The notes below the pieces were generated by a model. It saw nothing but the letters and a program-made list of their open reading frames with translations, had not been told where the DNA came from and searched no databases. The translations under genes were made by a program, and so were the position numbers. Positions 24,663 through 33,096 of a stretch of 64,000 bases of DNA are shown in pieces; positions within the stretch are counted from its first letter, which is position 1, and each line of letters starts with the position of its first letter. Source of the stretch: Treponema sp. (GTDB lineage: Bacteria; Spirochaetota; Spirochaetia; Treponematales; Treponemataceae); assembly GCA_017935745.1 (NCBI GenBank), contig JAGBGX010000009.1:310001-374000 (forward strand). The letters run 5' to 3'.

Positions 24663-25424
24663 TCAGTTTAAAAGTCCCATTGCGCCCAGAATCAGGGCGG
24701 CCGAAGCAGTTGCTGCTGTCTCTGTCCGCAAGACTCTGCTTCCCATCCGCAGAAGCTCAAATCCGTTTTCCTTTAAAAGGTTCCGCTCTGAATCAGTCCA
24801 GCCGCGCTCGCTTCCGATTGCTGCTGCTGCTTTTTCCGGCTTTTTTTGCAGTGCTTCTGAAAGGCTCCGGGATGCTTCCTTGTTGTCCAGGGCAAAACGG
24901 GGACAGTGCAAGTCAGTTGCTGCAAGGCATTCTTTCAGCGAGCTGTGCATAAAGAGGCTTGGAATGCGCGTTGAAGCGGCTTGCGCGGCTCCTTCCAGAA
25001 GAAATCGCCTTCCGTCTCCTGAAGTTGCGATGCCTGACTGCAAATATGATTTTTCCCCAAGCTCTGTTCCTGTCAGATGAATTTCTGAGACACCGAGGGA
25101 TGCCATGTCCCGCAGCAGCCGCCTGAGCTGAATAGGCCGGGGAAATCCGATAATCATTGCAAGCGGAAGCAAGTGCTTTCCGTCTGTTTCTGGCGTGAAA
25201 GTGAAGAAGATGTATCCGTCCTTGTATTTTTTTCCGTTTGGTGCTGAAGATTCTGTGCGCCCGATTTTTGTGATGACAGCCGTTCCTGCCATGCCGCCGA
25301 TAATTCCGGCTGAAAAAGAATCGCCTTCCTTTTTATGAAGAACTGAAAGAATGTGATGGGCGCGTTCATCCTGAAGACTGAGAGGAGATGTGATTTCTTC
25401 CTGAGAAAAAAGACAGATGTTCAT
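24663..25424 (-). CDS. rsmE: 16S rRNA (uracil1498-N3)-methyltransferase RsmE
   Basis: The 253-residue SPOUT-fold enzyme methylates N3 of U1498 in 16S rRNA. An N-terminal PUA-like part (DERAHHILSVLHKKEGDSF) precedes the knot domain, with AMIIGFPRPIQLRRLLRDMASLGVSEIHL, then AAAIGSERGWTDSERNLLKENGFELLRMGSRVLRTETA; the GSERGWT and RVLRTETA blocks bind S-adenosylmethionine. The ATG follows the stop of the symporter gene by one base, with no room for its own promoter. Confidence 0.95.
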   Translation of the reverse strand: MNICLFSQEEITSPLSLQDERAHHILSVLHKKEGDSFSAGIIGGMAGTAVITKIGRTESSAPNGKKYKDGYIFFTFTPETDGKHLLPLAMIIGFPRPIQLRRLLRDMASLGVSEIHLTGTELGEKSYLQSGIATSGDGRRFLLEGAAQAASTRIPSLFMHSSLKECLAATDLHCPRFALDNKEASRSLSEALQKKPEKAAAAIGSERGWTDSERNLLKENGFELLRMGSRVLRTETAATASAALILGAMGLLN

Positions 25425-25425
25425 T

Positions 25426-26655
25426 TCAGATGAATTTTCGCAGCTCCTGATGATGAATCATTTTTGTCTTTACGGCAACGATATAGCTTCCAAACAGCGC
25501 AGTAAGGCAGTCAGTTCCTGCCGCATAGGCGCAGATTACAGGCGCGGCGCCTTTGAGCAGCAGATATCCTGGTTCAAATCCGCGTCCGTACAGAAGACAC
25601 ATGACTGTTATTGCCGTGAACGGTCCGCCTGCTGGGATTTCTGCAAGCGCAAAGGAAAGCGCAAAGGAAACTGCGGCAATCCACAGCACATCGGAAACAT
25701 GGATGCCAAGGCTTGAATATGAGCGCAGAATCAGGATAAATCCGATTGACTGAACCATTGCAGCTCCTCCGCGTCCAAAAATGGAAAACATCGGCAGAGA
25801 AAATGCATTTGTCCTTCTTCTGATTCCAAGGCTTTCTTTTCCATGGCGCAGGTTCAGGGCAAGCGTCAGGTTTGTGTCGCCGCTGATAAACGCAGTCAGG
25901 AACGGACAGACTGAAGCATAAAGCACTCTGTACGGATGGATGTCGTGGCATAAAAGGCGCAGCACAAGCGGATAAAGAACAAGGGCAACAAGCAGCAGGT
26001 CAGCAGTCAGCAGAGCAATAAGCCCTGTGTACACTCCGCTGCGCAGTGCCGCAGAAATGTCCAGCGTCCACCGGCACATGAGCGCAATCATTCCGACTGC
26101 AAGAATTTCAATGAAAAAGCTCATGACGATGTATGCGACTTTGCTCAGAGAATCAAAGAGGCTTATGGCCGCCCGTGATTCGGTCCTGTCGCTTGCAGCT
26201 CCGGCTCCGGCAAGTCCTGCAAAAATAAAGCACGGCAGAAGATATGCTCCGTTCAAGAGCGATTCAAATCCGGAGTACGGAAAGATGCTGGTGATGAGTG
26301 TCTGCCAGGCGAACACAACGGTTTCGCTTGCCTTTTCGGTTGTTATAGGAATGCGGGGCAGCCTGACAAGCAGCGCGGAAGCAAGCCCCAGAATCATGAG
26401 CGCAAGGGAAGAAGCCGCTATTACGCCGAATGTCCACAGGGATGTCTTTGCCAGAAGCTTTTCTTCGCGGAGCTTGAAAAAGGAAACTGCCACAGAAAAA
26501 AACAGGACGGGAAGCAGCGTGTATCTTCCGAACCGCAAGACAATTTCCACAAAAAAATTCAGGGCAGCCTGGTTCTGCGCTGTTGAAGCCGGAAAAATAA
26601 ATGCGGAAGCAAGCCCTGCTGCAATTCCGATTATATACTTTAGCCAAATTCTCAT
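25426..26655 (-). CDS. Dicarboxylate/amino-acid:cation symporter (DAACS family)
   Basis: The 409-residue membrane protein has eight or more hydrophobic segments and the re-entrant loop features of the sodium:dicarboxylate (GltPh/DctA) family, including ISGDTNLTLALNLRHGKESLGI and RGGAAMVQSIGFILILRSYSSLG. It probably takes up glutamate, aspartate, serine or C4-dicarboxylates with Na+ or H+; the substrate is uncertain. ATG 26655 is 8 nt after a TATAAT box and has no Shine-Dalgarno sequence. It heads the operon symporter-rsmE-DUF763. Confidence 0.88.
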   Translation of the reverse strand: MRIWLKYIIGIAAGLASAFIFPASTAQNQAALNFFVEIVLRFGRYTLLPVLFFSVAVSFFKLREEKLLAKTSLWTFGVIAASSLALMILGLASALLVRLPRIPITTEKASETVVFAWQTLITSIFPYSGFESLLNGAYLLPCFIFAGLAGAGAASDRTESRAAISLFDSLSKVAYIVMSFFIEILAVGMIALMCRWTLDISAALRSGVYTGLIALLTADLLLVALVLYPLVLRLLCHDIHPYRVLYASVCPFLTAFISGDTNLTLALNLRHGKESLGIRRRTNAFSLPMFSIFGRGGAAMVQSIGFILILRSYSSLGIHVSDVLWIAAVSFALSFALAEIPAGGPFTAITVMCLLYGRGFEPGYLLLKGAAPVICAYAAGTDCLTALFGSYIVAVKTKMIHHQELRKFI

Positions 26656-26663
26656 ACGGTTGG

Positions 26664-26692
26664 ATTATAGCAGGGCGGAAGAAAAAATACAA
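26664..26692 (-). promoter_or_regulatory. Promoter of the symporter-rsmE-DUF763 operon, predicted leaderless start
   Basis: On the minus strand: TTGTAT (26692-26687), a 17-nt spacer and TATAAT (26669-26664), then 8 nt to the ATG at 26655. Confidence 0.65.
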
Positions 26693-26708
26693 CGCATCTC
26701 TTCTTGCT

Positions 26709-26761
26709 TATGGAGGGAGGAGAAACCCGCTTCGCAAGTAGAGGTTTCTCCTCCCTCCATA
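26709..26761. repeat. Perfect 19-bp inverted repeat containing tandem Shine-Dalgarno-like sequence
   Basis: TATGGAGGGAGGAGAAACC (26709-26727) and its exact complement (26743-26761) enclose a 15-nt loop. There is no T run on either strand, so it is not an ordinary terminator. The plus-strand left arm reads GGAGGGAGGAG and the right arm CTCCTCCCTCC, like ribosome-binding and anti-ribosome-binding sequences. It lies in a 342-bp gene-free region between divergent genes. Confidence 0.7.
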
Positions 26762-26997
26762 CCTCCCGCCTCTTCCAGCACGCTGTTTGATGTGACTTAT
26801 GGAGACAGAGAATTCATTTGTTGCGGAGCGTGAGTTTGTAACGTGGGCTTTGTAAAAATGTATGTTTTTCGTTGGGTTCTCCTGCTGCTTCCTGCGCTTT
26901 TTATGCATTTTTTCAAAAAAAGTATTGCTATGCATACAGTGCAGACAGTATAAAAAATCTGGAGTATACTGTAAAGGCAGGCTTTAGGAGCAAAATT
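26762..26997. other. Remainder of the gene-free region upstream of the COG2509 gene
   Basis: No open frame with a credible start is present. The only signal I see is TATACT at 26965-26970, 28 nt before the ATG of the downstream gene, with no good -35 box at the usual spacing. The rest holds no clear structure. Confidence 0.5.
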
Positions 26998-28377
26998 ATG
27001 GAATATGATGTCATTATAATTGGAGCAGGGCCGGGTGGAATTTTTTCAGCATATCAGCTGGCAAAGAAAAATCCTTCGCTGAAAATTGCTGTCTTTGAAG
27101 AAGGAAAGCCTCTTGAAGAGCGCAAATGCCCGATTGACGGCGAAAAAGTCAAGGCATGCGTGCGGTGCAAGACTTGTTCGATTATGAGCGGCTTTGGCGG
27201 CGCCGGCGCTTTTTCTGATGGAAAGTACAATATTACAAATGATTTCGGCGGAACATTGTATCAGCATATCGGCGGGCAGAAGGCGCTTGAACTGATGCGA
27301 TACGTGGACGAAATCAATGTTTCTCACGGCGGAAAAAATACGCGGATGTACTCAACGTCAGGAACGAAATTCAAAAAGCTCTGCATGCAGAACAAGCTGT
27401 TCCTGCTGAATGCTTCTGTGCGTCATCTTGGAACTGATATAAACTATATCGTGCTGAAAAATCTTTTTTCTGAGCTGAAGAATAAAGCTGAATTCCGCTT
27501 TGAAACGCCGGTTGAAAAAATAAGCGCTCTTGAAAATGGCGGCTTCGCTGTCCGTCATTCAGCGGGAACTGATTTCTGCAAAAGCTGCATTGTTTCTGTC
27601 GGGCGCAGCGGAAGCAAGTGGCTTGAAAAAGTGTGCGCCGATTTGCATATTCCGACCAGTTCCAGCCGGGTTGACATTGGTGTGCGTGTCGAGCTTCCTT
27701 CTGTCATTTTTTCGCACTTGACCGATGAGCTGTATGAAAGCAAGATTGTATACCGCACTGAAAAATTTGAGGACAATGTGCGCACGTTCTGCATGAATCC
27801 GAACGGAATTGTTGTCAACGAAAACACAAACGGAATTATAACCGTAAACGGACACAGTTTTGAGGACGATTCGCTGAAAACGGAAAACACGAATTTCGCG
27901 CTGCTGGTCTCCCAGAATTTTTCTGAGCCGTTCAAGGACAGCAACGGATATGGAGAAAGCATTGCCCGCCTTTCAAATATGCTTGGCGGCGGAGTTATCG
28001 TGCAGCGGTTCGGCGACTTGGAGCGCGGAAGGCGGACTAATGAGCTTCGGCTTTCAGAAAGCCGCGTCCGTCCGACACTGGCTGCGACTCCGGGAGACTT
28101 GAGCCTTGTCCTGCCGAAGCGGATTCTGGACGGAATTATAGAAATGATTCATGCGCTCGACAAGATTGCGCCGGGAACTGCAAATGATGACACGCTCCTG
28201 TACGGCGTTGAAGTGAAATTCTACAATATGGAAGTCAGCCTTGATGAAAATCTTGAGTCGCAGTACAAGGGACTGTATTTTATCGGAGACGGAAGCGGAG
28301 TGACACATTCGCTTTCACATGCTTCTGCAAGCGGTGTTTTTGTTGCGGACAGAATTGCGGGGCAGCATCAGCTGTAA
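26998..28377 (+). CDS. COG2509-type FAD-dependent dehydrogenase
   Basis: The 459-residue flavoprotein has an N-terminal Rossmann motif DVIIIGAGPGGIFSAYQLAKK. A family block with several Cys residues follows (ERKCPIDGEKVKAC, then VRCKTC), and FGGAGAFSDGKYN comes next. The C-terminal FAD motif is LYFIGDGSGVTHSLSHASASG. Proteins of this group are annotated as uncharacterised FAD-dependent dehydrogenases and the substrate is unknown. ATG 26998 with AGGAG 7 nt upstream is preferred to an open-frame start 126 nt earlier that lacks a ribosome-binding site. Confidence 0.88.
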   Translation: MEYDVIIIGAGPGGIFSAYQLAKKNPSLKIAVFEEGKPLEERKCPIDGEKVKACVRCKTCSIMSGFGGAGAFSDGKYNITNDFGGTLYQHIGGQKALELMRYVDEINVSHGGKNTRMYSTSGTKFKKLCMQNKLFLLNASVRHLGTDINYIVLKNLFSELKNKAEFRFETPVEKISALENGGFAVRHSAGTDFCKSCIVSVGRSGSKWLEKVCADLHIPTSSSRVDIGVRVELPSVIFSHLTDELYESKIVYRTEKFEDNVRTFCMNPNGIVVNENTNGIITVNGHSFEDDSLKTENTNFALLVSQNFSEPFKDSNGYGESIARLSNMLGGGVIVQRFGDLERGRRTNELRLSESRVRPTLAATPGDLSLVLPKRILDGIIEMIHALDKIAPGTANDDTLLYGVEVKFYNMEVSLDENLESQYKGLYFIGDGSGVTHSLSHASASGVFVADRIAGQHQL

Positions 28378-28389
28378 AAGTGGGTCTGC

Positions 28390-29151
28390 TTATTTGCTTT
28401 GCTTTCTGTATTTTCCGGGCGTTGTTCCTGTGCAGTCTTTGAACTGACGGACAAAATGTTCCGTGTTGTTATAGCCGCATTGTTCCGCAATTTCTGATAC
28501 CGGGAGATTGCAGGAAATCAGCAGGTCGCAGGCAAGCTGTGTGCGGCTTGCAATGACATCATTCATGCAGGTTGTGTGAAAGTACTGCTGATATGCTGCG
28601 TGCAGATATCCTCTGCTGACAGAAAGTTTTTCCGCCATGTGCCGGACAGTCCATTTTTCAGAAGGGTTGCGGTAAATTTCCTTGCGCAGAGAAACAAGCC
28701 GGTAATAAATATCAGGAAACCGGGAGACTCTTGCTTCATCGGCTGCCAGATATATGAGCGTTTCAACCAGATGGTTCAGCACGGCTTCCCGGTGGGAGGT
28801 GGCTCCATAATAGTGTGTGCAGATGATGTGGAACAGCTGAAACAGTTCTTCCGGGCGGCGCATTTCAACTGGCTCCCCAAATGGAAACCGTTCATCCAGA
28901 ACAGGATGGCCTGATGTAAAGTGCATCCAGCAGTCAGTATACGATTCTTCAATTGCATGGTACTGCTGTTTTTGGTGCGGCTTAAAGATAACAATGCATT
29001 GCGGCGGGAAGTCGTTCCATTCATCATTTACAAGAAAGCGGCCCGGTGTTTTTGTCAGGAGAAGCAGGTATTCCGGGAATCCGTTAGGACGGTTAACAGT
29101 AAATGATGCATTATGGGCTGCATCCTCGCCCATTTTTACAATGGAAATCAT
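28390..29151 (-). CDS. AraC-family transcriptional regulator
   Basis: The 253-residue protein has an N-terminal cupin-like sensing domain (about 1-130, with PPQCIVIFKPHQKQQYHAI). The C-terminal part has two helix-turn-helix motifs (about 155-253), including WTVRHMAEKLSVSRGYLHAAYQQYF and LPVSEIAEQCGYNNTEHFVRQFKDCTGTTPGKYRK. The ATG at 29151 has AGGAG upstream and replaces a longer frame. It is divergent from the GH53 galactanase, so it plausibly controls that gene in response to a sugar; this is inference from position. Confidence 0.9.
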   Translation of the reverse strand: MISIVKMGEDAAHNASFTVNRPNGFPEYLLLLTKTPGRFLVNDEWNDFPPQCIVIFKPHQKQQYHAIEESYTDCWMHFTSGHPVLDERFPFGEPVEMRRPEELFQLFHIICTHYYGATSHREAVLNHLVETLIYLAADEARVSRFPDIYYRLVSLRKEIYRNPSEKWTVRHMAEKLSVSRGYLHAAYQQYFHTTCMNDVIASRTQLACDLLISCNLPVSEIAEQCGYNNTEHFVRQFKDCTGTTPGKYRKQSK

Positions 29152-29260
29152 AGGCGTCTCCTGGCAGGCATGTATCCGACATGACAATACATCAATTTTA
29201 TAAGAGTATACTTCATTGTAAATCTTTCAGCAATAAAGTATCGTTGGATATGATACGTGA

Positions 29261-29321
29261 TGATTCGTGCCGAGGATTTCATACTCCAACGCTTGCGTTG
29301 CGATAAAGGGTATGAAATCCG
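29261..29321. repeat. Dispersed GATTCGTGC hairpin element, copy 2 (best preserved)
   Basis: After the GATTCGTGC core at 29262, GGATTTCATAC (29274-29284) pairs with GTATGAAATCC (29310-29320). Inside, CAACGC and GCGTTG (29288-29301) form a second stem with a TT loop. It lies in the 255-bp region between the AraC gene and the GH53 gene. Confidence 0.6.
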
Positions 29322-29406
29322 ACTGCGATATCTTATGAGAACAATGTTGATTGCACGGTTGTAATATTTTGAATTTTATTGAAAGAAAACTGCTGGAGGA
29401 AACCGA

Positions 29407-31392
29407 ATGAAACAAATGAAATGTAAAATGCTGGCCTTGTGTGCTGCGGCACTATGCTCTTCAGTTCTGCCGGGATGCGTGCGGCAAAAAAAAGCGCCGG
29501 CCGCTGAATCACTGTCTTTTCAGCTTCCAGACGGTATGGAAACATCCGGCATATATGTAAAGCCTGTTCCCGGCATTTCCAGTGATTTTATCCGCGGTAT
29601 GGATGCATCATCTGTGCTTGCGGAAGAAAACAGCGGCGTTGCTTATTACAACTTTAAAGGAGAAAAGCAGGATGTCTTTATGACGCTGGCGCAGTCGGGA
29701 GTCAATTATATCCGTTTGCGCGTATGGAACGATCCGTATGATGAAAACGGAAACGGATACGGCGGAGGCAATAACGATGTTGCGGCTGCGGTTGAGCTTG
29801 GAAAGCGTGCAACAAAATACGGCATGAAAGTATGCATTGATTTTCATTATTCTGATTTCTGGGCGGATCCCAAGCGGCAGCACGCGCCTAAGGCGTGGAA
29901 AAACATGGACATCAGGAAAAAATGTGATGCGCTCTATGTTTTCACAAAGAAAAGCCTTAAAACGATTCTTGATGCCGGCGTGAATGTCGGAATGGTTCAG
30001 ATTGGAAATGAAATAAATTTCGGAATGTCGGGCGAAACGGACAGGGCTGCGGTCACAAGCCTTTTAAAGTCAGGAAGCCGCGCTGTCCGTGAAATTTCCA
30101 AAAAGTACCGGCAGGATATGCAGATTGCCGTGCATTACACAAGGATAAATCAGCCGGACAATTTGTATCAGCTTGTTGAAAATTTATCCAGGGAAAACGT
30201 GGATTACGATTGCATCGGACTGTCTTACTATCCGTTCTGGGACGGAACGATGGATAATATGAAAACGGTAGTAAAAACTATCAGGGAGACATACAAAAAG
30301 CCTGTGTTTATTGCAGAGACATCATACTGCTATACAGCGGAAGATGGAGACGGATTCGGAAACAGTCTGGCTGGCAAGGCGGATCTTGTTGAAGGCTACG
30401 CAGCAACGGTGCAGGGACAGGCTGACATGATCCGTGATGTTGCTGCCGCAGCATCTGAGGCTGGAGCATTTGGCTTTTTCTACTGGGAAGGCGTATGGAT
30501 TCCAGTCGGAAAGTCCCGGGAAGCAAATTCAGTTCTGTGGGAAAAATTCGGCAGCGGCTGGGCAAGCAGCTACTCCGCCGGATATGACCCTGATGACGCG
30601 GGCTTGTACTACGGCGGAAGCTCATGGGACAATCAGGCGTTCTTTGACTTTGACGGGCATCCGCTGGCTTCTCTGGATGTGTTCAAGTATTTGCAGCACG
30701 GCTCTACAGCGCCTCTGGCAATTGATTTTATTTCTGATGTGCATATTTCCTGCAACGCGGGAGAAAAAATCGTGCTTCCGGAAACTGTTTCAGTCCGGTA
30801 TAATGACGGCTCTGAAAAGCAGATGAAAGTCAGCTGGAACCGGGAGCAGATTGCCGCCATAAACAGCGCGCAGGAAGGAACATATTCAGTTGAAGGAACT
30901 GTTGAAGGGCGAGCCGTGTCCTGCCAGATAGATGTTCTGCTGATAAACTATGTGAAAAATCCCGGCTTTGAAGATGATGACGTTTCCATGTGGAACGTTT
31001 CCTATGCAGGGAATACGAATCCGACTGATTTCCAGAAAAAAGAGAATGACGCGCATACCGGCACTACGGCCTTTCACTTTTATTCTGATTCTGACATGGA
31101 ATTTTCCATTGAGCAGACTCTGACAGATTTAAAGCCCGGGACATACCGTCTTTCTGCGTATGCGCAGGGCGGAGATATGGCGGAAGATTCTGTGCTGGAG
31201 CTGTATGCTGTTTCCGGCGGAACAGAAAAAAGCGTTCCGTTTATGGTAACCACATGGGTAGACTGGAAGCATCCTGTCGTCTCTGGGATAAAAGTTTCTG
31301 ACGGAACGCTTGCAGTTGGTGTGCGCATGAAATGCAATGCAAAAAGCTGGGGAACGGTAGACGACTTTATTGTAAATAGAATTTCAGACTGA
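29407..31392 (+). CDS. Arabinogalactan endo-beta-1,4-galactanase, GH53 lipoprotein
   Basis: The 661-residue lipoprotein has a signal with lipobox LPGC (residues 21-24). The GH53 TIM barrel covers about 60-425: GMDASSVLAEENSG, NYIRLRVWNDPYD, acid/base Glu202 in QIGNEINFG, and nucleophile Glu304 in VFIAETSYCYT. An Ig-like bacterial domain follows (about 440-515), then a beta-sandwich carbohydrate-binding module (about 518-661, NPGFEDDDVSMWNV). It cuts galactan side chains of pectin outside the cell. GGAGG precedes the ATG and a terminator follows. Confidence 0.93.
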   Translation: MKQMKCKMLALCAAALCSSVLPGCVRQKKAPAAESLSFQLPDGMETSGIYVKPVPGISSDFIRGMDASSVLAEENSGVAYYNFKGEKQDVFMTLAQSGVNYIRLRVWNDPYDENGNGYGGGNNDVAAAVELGKRATKYGMKVCIDFHYSDFWADPKRQHAPKAWKNMDIRKKCDALYVFTKKSLKTILDAGVNVGMVQIGNEINFGMSGETDRAAVTSLLKSGSRAVREISKKYRQDMQIAVHYTRINQPDNLYQLVENLSRENVDYDCIGLSYYPFWDGTMDNMKTVVKTIRETYKKPVFIAETSYCYTAEDGDGFGNSLAGKADLVEGYAATVQGQADMIRDVAAAASEAGAFGFFYWEGVWIPVGKSREANSVLWEKFGSGWASSYSAGYDPDDAGLYYGGSSWDNQAFFDFDGHPLASLDVFKYLQHGSTAPLAIDFISDVHISCNAGEKIVLPETVSVRYNDGSEKQMKVSWNREQIAAINSAQEGTYSVEGTVEGRAVSCQIDVLLINYVKNPGFEDDDVSMWNVSYAGNTNPTDFQKKENDAHTGTTAFHFYSDSDMEFSIEQTLTDLKPGTYRLSAYAQGGDMAEDSVLELYAVSGGTEKSVPFMVTTWVDWKHPVVSGIKVSDGTLAVGVRMKCNAKSWGTVDDFIVNRISD

Positions 31393-31404
31393 AAAATCTA
31401 AGGC

Positions 31405-31437
31405 AGCGCAGGGAGTAAATGTTCCCTGCGCTTTTTT
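31405..31437 (+). terminator. Rho-independent terminator after the GH53 gene
   Basis: AGCGCAGGGA (31405-31414) pairs with TCCCTGCGCT (31423-31432), followed by a T run to 31437. The T run overlaps the stop codon of the convergent putP gene. Confidence 0.88.
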
Positions 31438-32953
31438 ACTTCAGCGCTTTGTATGAATCGAATTCTGCGAGCATCTGGGCGTTTTTGTTCTTGTCAAGAA
31501 GGCTCACAATGACGGCGAACAGTGTGCAGGCTGCAAAGCCCGGGAGAATTTCGTATATGCCGAAGATTCCGCCTTTCAGGTTGTGCCATGCGACAACGGT
31601 TATTCCGCCGGCAGCAAGCCCTGCGATCGCTCCCTTCCCGGTCATTCCGCGCCAGAACAGCGCCAGCAGAATCAGCGGGCCGAATGTTGCTCCAAATCCT
31701 GCCCAGGCGTAGCTGACAAGCCCGAAAATTGAGCTTTCCGGGTTCAGGGAAAGAACAAAGGCTACAGCGGCGATGGCAAAGACTGTTATTCTTCCGATGC
31801 GGAGAACGGTTTTTTCATCGGCATCTTTTCTTATGATTCCCTTGAAAATGTCCCTGCTTACTGCGCTTGCCGCTGAAAGAAGCTGGCTGTCTGCGGTGCT
31901 CATGGAAGCTGCGAGAATTGCGCACAGGAACAGTCCTGAAATAAACGCCGGATACATTTTCAGCATTGTCTCGCTGAACACTGTCTCAGAAGTTGCTCCG
32001 TTCAAAAGCATCGGCAGAAGATATACAGTTCCCAGCGTTCCGATTATAAAAGTTCCTATGTACGAAATAATCATCCATGATGTTCCGATTTTGCGCGCCT
32101 TTGAAAGCTCTTCTTCTGAGCGGATTCCCATAAATCGGACAATGATATGCGGCATTCCGAAATATCCCAGTCCCCACGCCAGAGCAGAGACAATGGACAT
32201 TCCGCTGTACCGGCTGTTATTGGAAAATTTTTCCAGCATTTCCCGGCCGAAGTCTCCGTTCAAGGCTCTCTGGCTGAAGTCGCTTGCCTTTGAAAACGCT
32301 TCAGCAGGTCCGCCCAGAGAAACAATGATAATTGCCGAAGAGACAACGAACGCAATAAAAATAAGAAGCCCCTGAATGAAATCCGTTGTGCAGACTGCAA
32401 GATAGCCGCCCATGATTGTGTAGCTCAAAATGACTGCCAGTCCGATAACAAGTCCCGCATGATACGGAAGCCCGAACACAGACTTAAAAAGCTTTGCGCA
32501 GGCAACGAATCCAGATGCCGTATAAATGGTGAAAAACAAAACAATAAAAACTACGGAAATTATAGAAAGCAGATGCGTTTTGTCTTTGAATCTGTTTGTG
32601 AGGAATTCCGGGATTGTGATGGAATCCCCAAAAGCAATTGTGCACCGGCGCAGCGGCTTTGCAACAAACAGCCAGTTCAGGTATGTTCCCAGAATAAGGC
32701 CGACAGCCGTCCAGAACGTTTCCTTGATTCCGCCCAGATAGCAGAGTCCCGGAAGCCCCATCAAAAGCCACGCTGAGGAATCCGAAGCCTCTGCGCTTAG
32801 AGCGGTGACCCACGGCCCCACTTTTCTTCCGCCTAGAAAGAAGTCGGAGGAACTGTTGTTTTTTCTGGCGTTCCGCAGCCCTATGTATACCATAAAGCCA
32901 AGATAAAGAATGAATGCGCTGATTTTTGCAGCTATCTGTAAAGACATAGACAC
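31436..32953 (-). CDS. putP: Sodium:solute symporter, PutP (proline) type
   Basis: The 505-residue membrane protein of the SSS family has about 13 hydrophobic segments. DFFLGGRKVGPWVTALSAEASDSSAWLLMGLPG is the N-terminal family block, with the Na+-contacting Asp/Ser residues. ALAWGLGYFGMPHIIVRFMGIRS and the central MSTADSQLLSAAS block fit Na+/proline symporters. A full-length promoter lies 50 nt upstream and the ATG has GGAG. It imports proline or a related solute with Na+. Confidence 0.9.
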   Translation of the reverse strand: MSMSLQIAAKISAFILYLGFMVYIGLRNARKNNSSSDFFLGGRKVGPWVTALSAEASDSSAWLLMGLPGLCYLGGIKETFWTAVGLILGTYLNWLFVAKPLRRCTIAFGDSITIPEFLTNRFKDKTHLLSIISVVFIVLFFTIYTASGFVACAKLFKSVFGLPYHAGLVIGLAVILSYTIMGGYLAVCTTDFIQGLLIFIAFVVSSAIIIVSLGGPAEAFSKASDFSQRALNGDFGREMLEKFSNNSRYSGMSIVSALAWGLGYFGMPHIIVRFMGIRSEEELSKARKIGTSWMIISYIGTFIIGTLGTVYLLPMLLNGATSETVFSETMLKMYPAFISGLFLCAILAASMSTADSQLLSAASAVSRDIFKGIIRKDADEKTVLRIGRITVFAIAAVAFVLSLNPESSIFGLVSYAWAGFGATFGPLILLALFWRGMTGKGAIAGLAAGGITVVAWHNLKGGIFGIYEILPGFAACTLFAVIVSLLDKNKNAQMLAEFDSYKALK

Positions 32954-33009
32954 TCCGTTTTGTAAGATTGCGCTCCCTGCCGCGGTCTGTGCCTGCCAGG
33001 AACTGTGAC

Positions 33010-33038
33010 ATTATAGCGGATAAGCCAAAAGAAAACAA
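33010..33038 (-). promoter_or_regulatory. Promoter of putP
   Basis: On the minus strand: TTGTTT (33038-33033), a 17-nt spacer and TATAAT (33015-33010). Transcription should start near 33003, leaving a normal leader of about 50 nt with a ribosome-binding site, in contrast to the leaderless genes nearby. Confidence 0.6.
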
Positions 33039-33096
33039 TTGTCCTGAAGAAAAATAATTGTCAGCGGAATTCTGGTGCGGCTGCTGGTTCCAGCTG

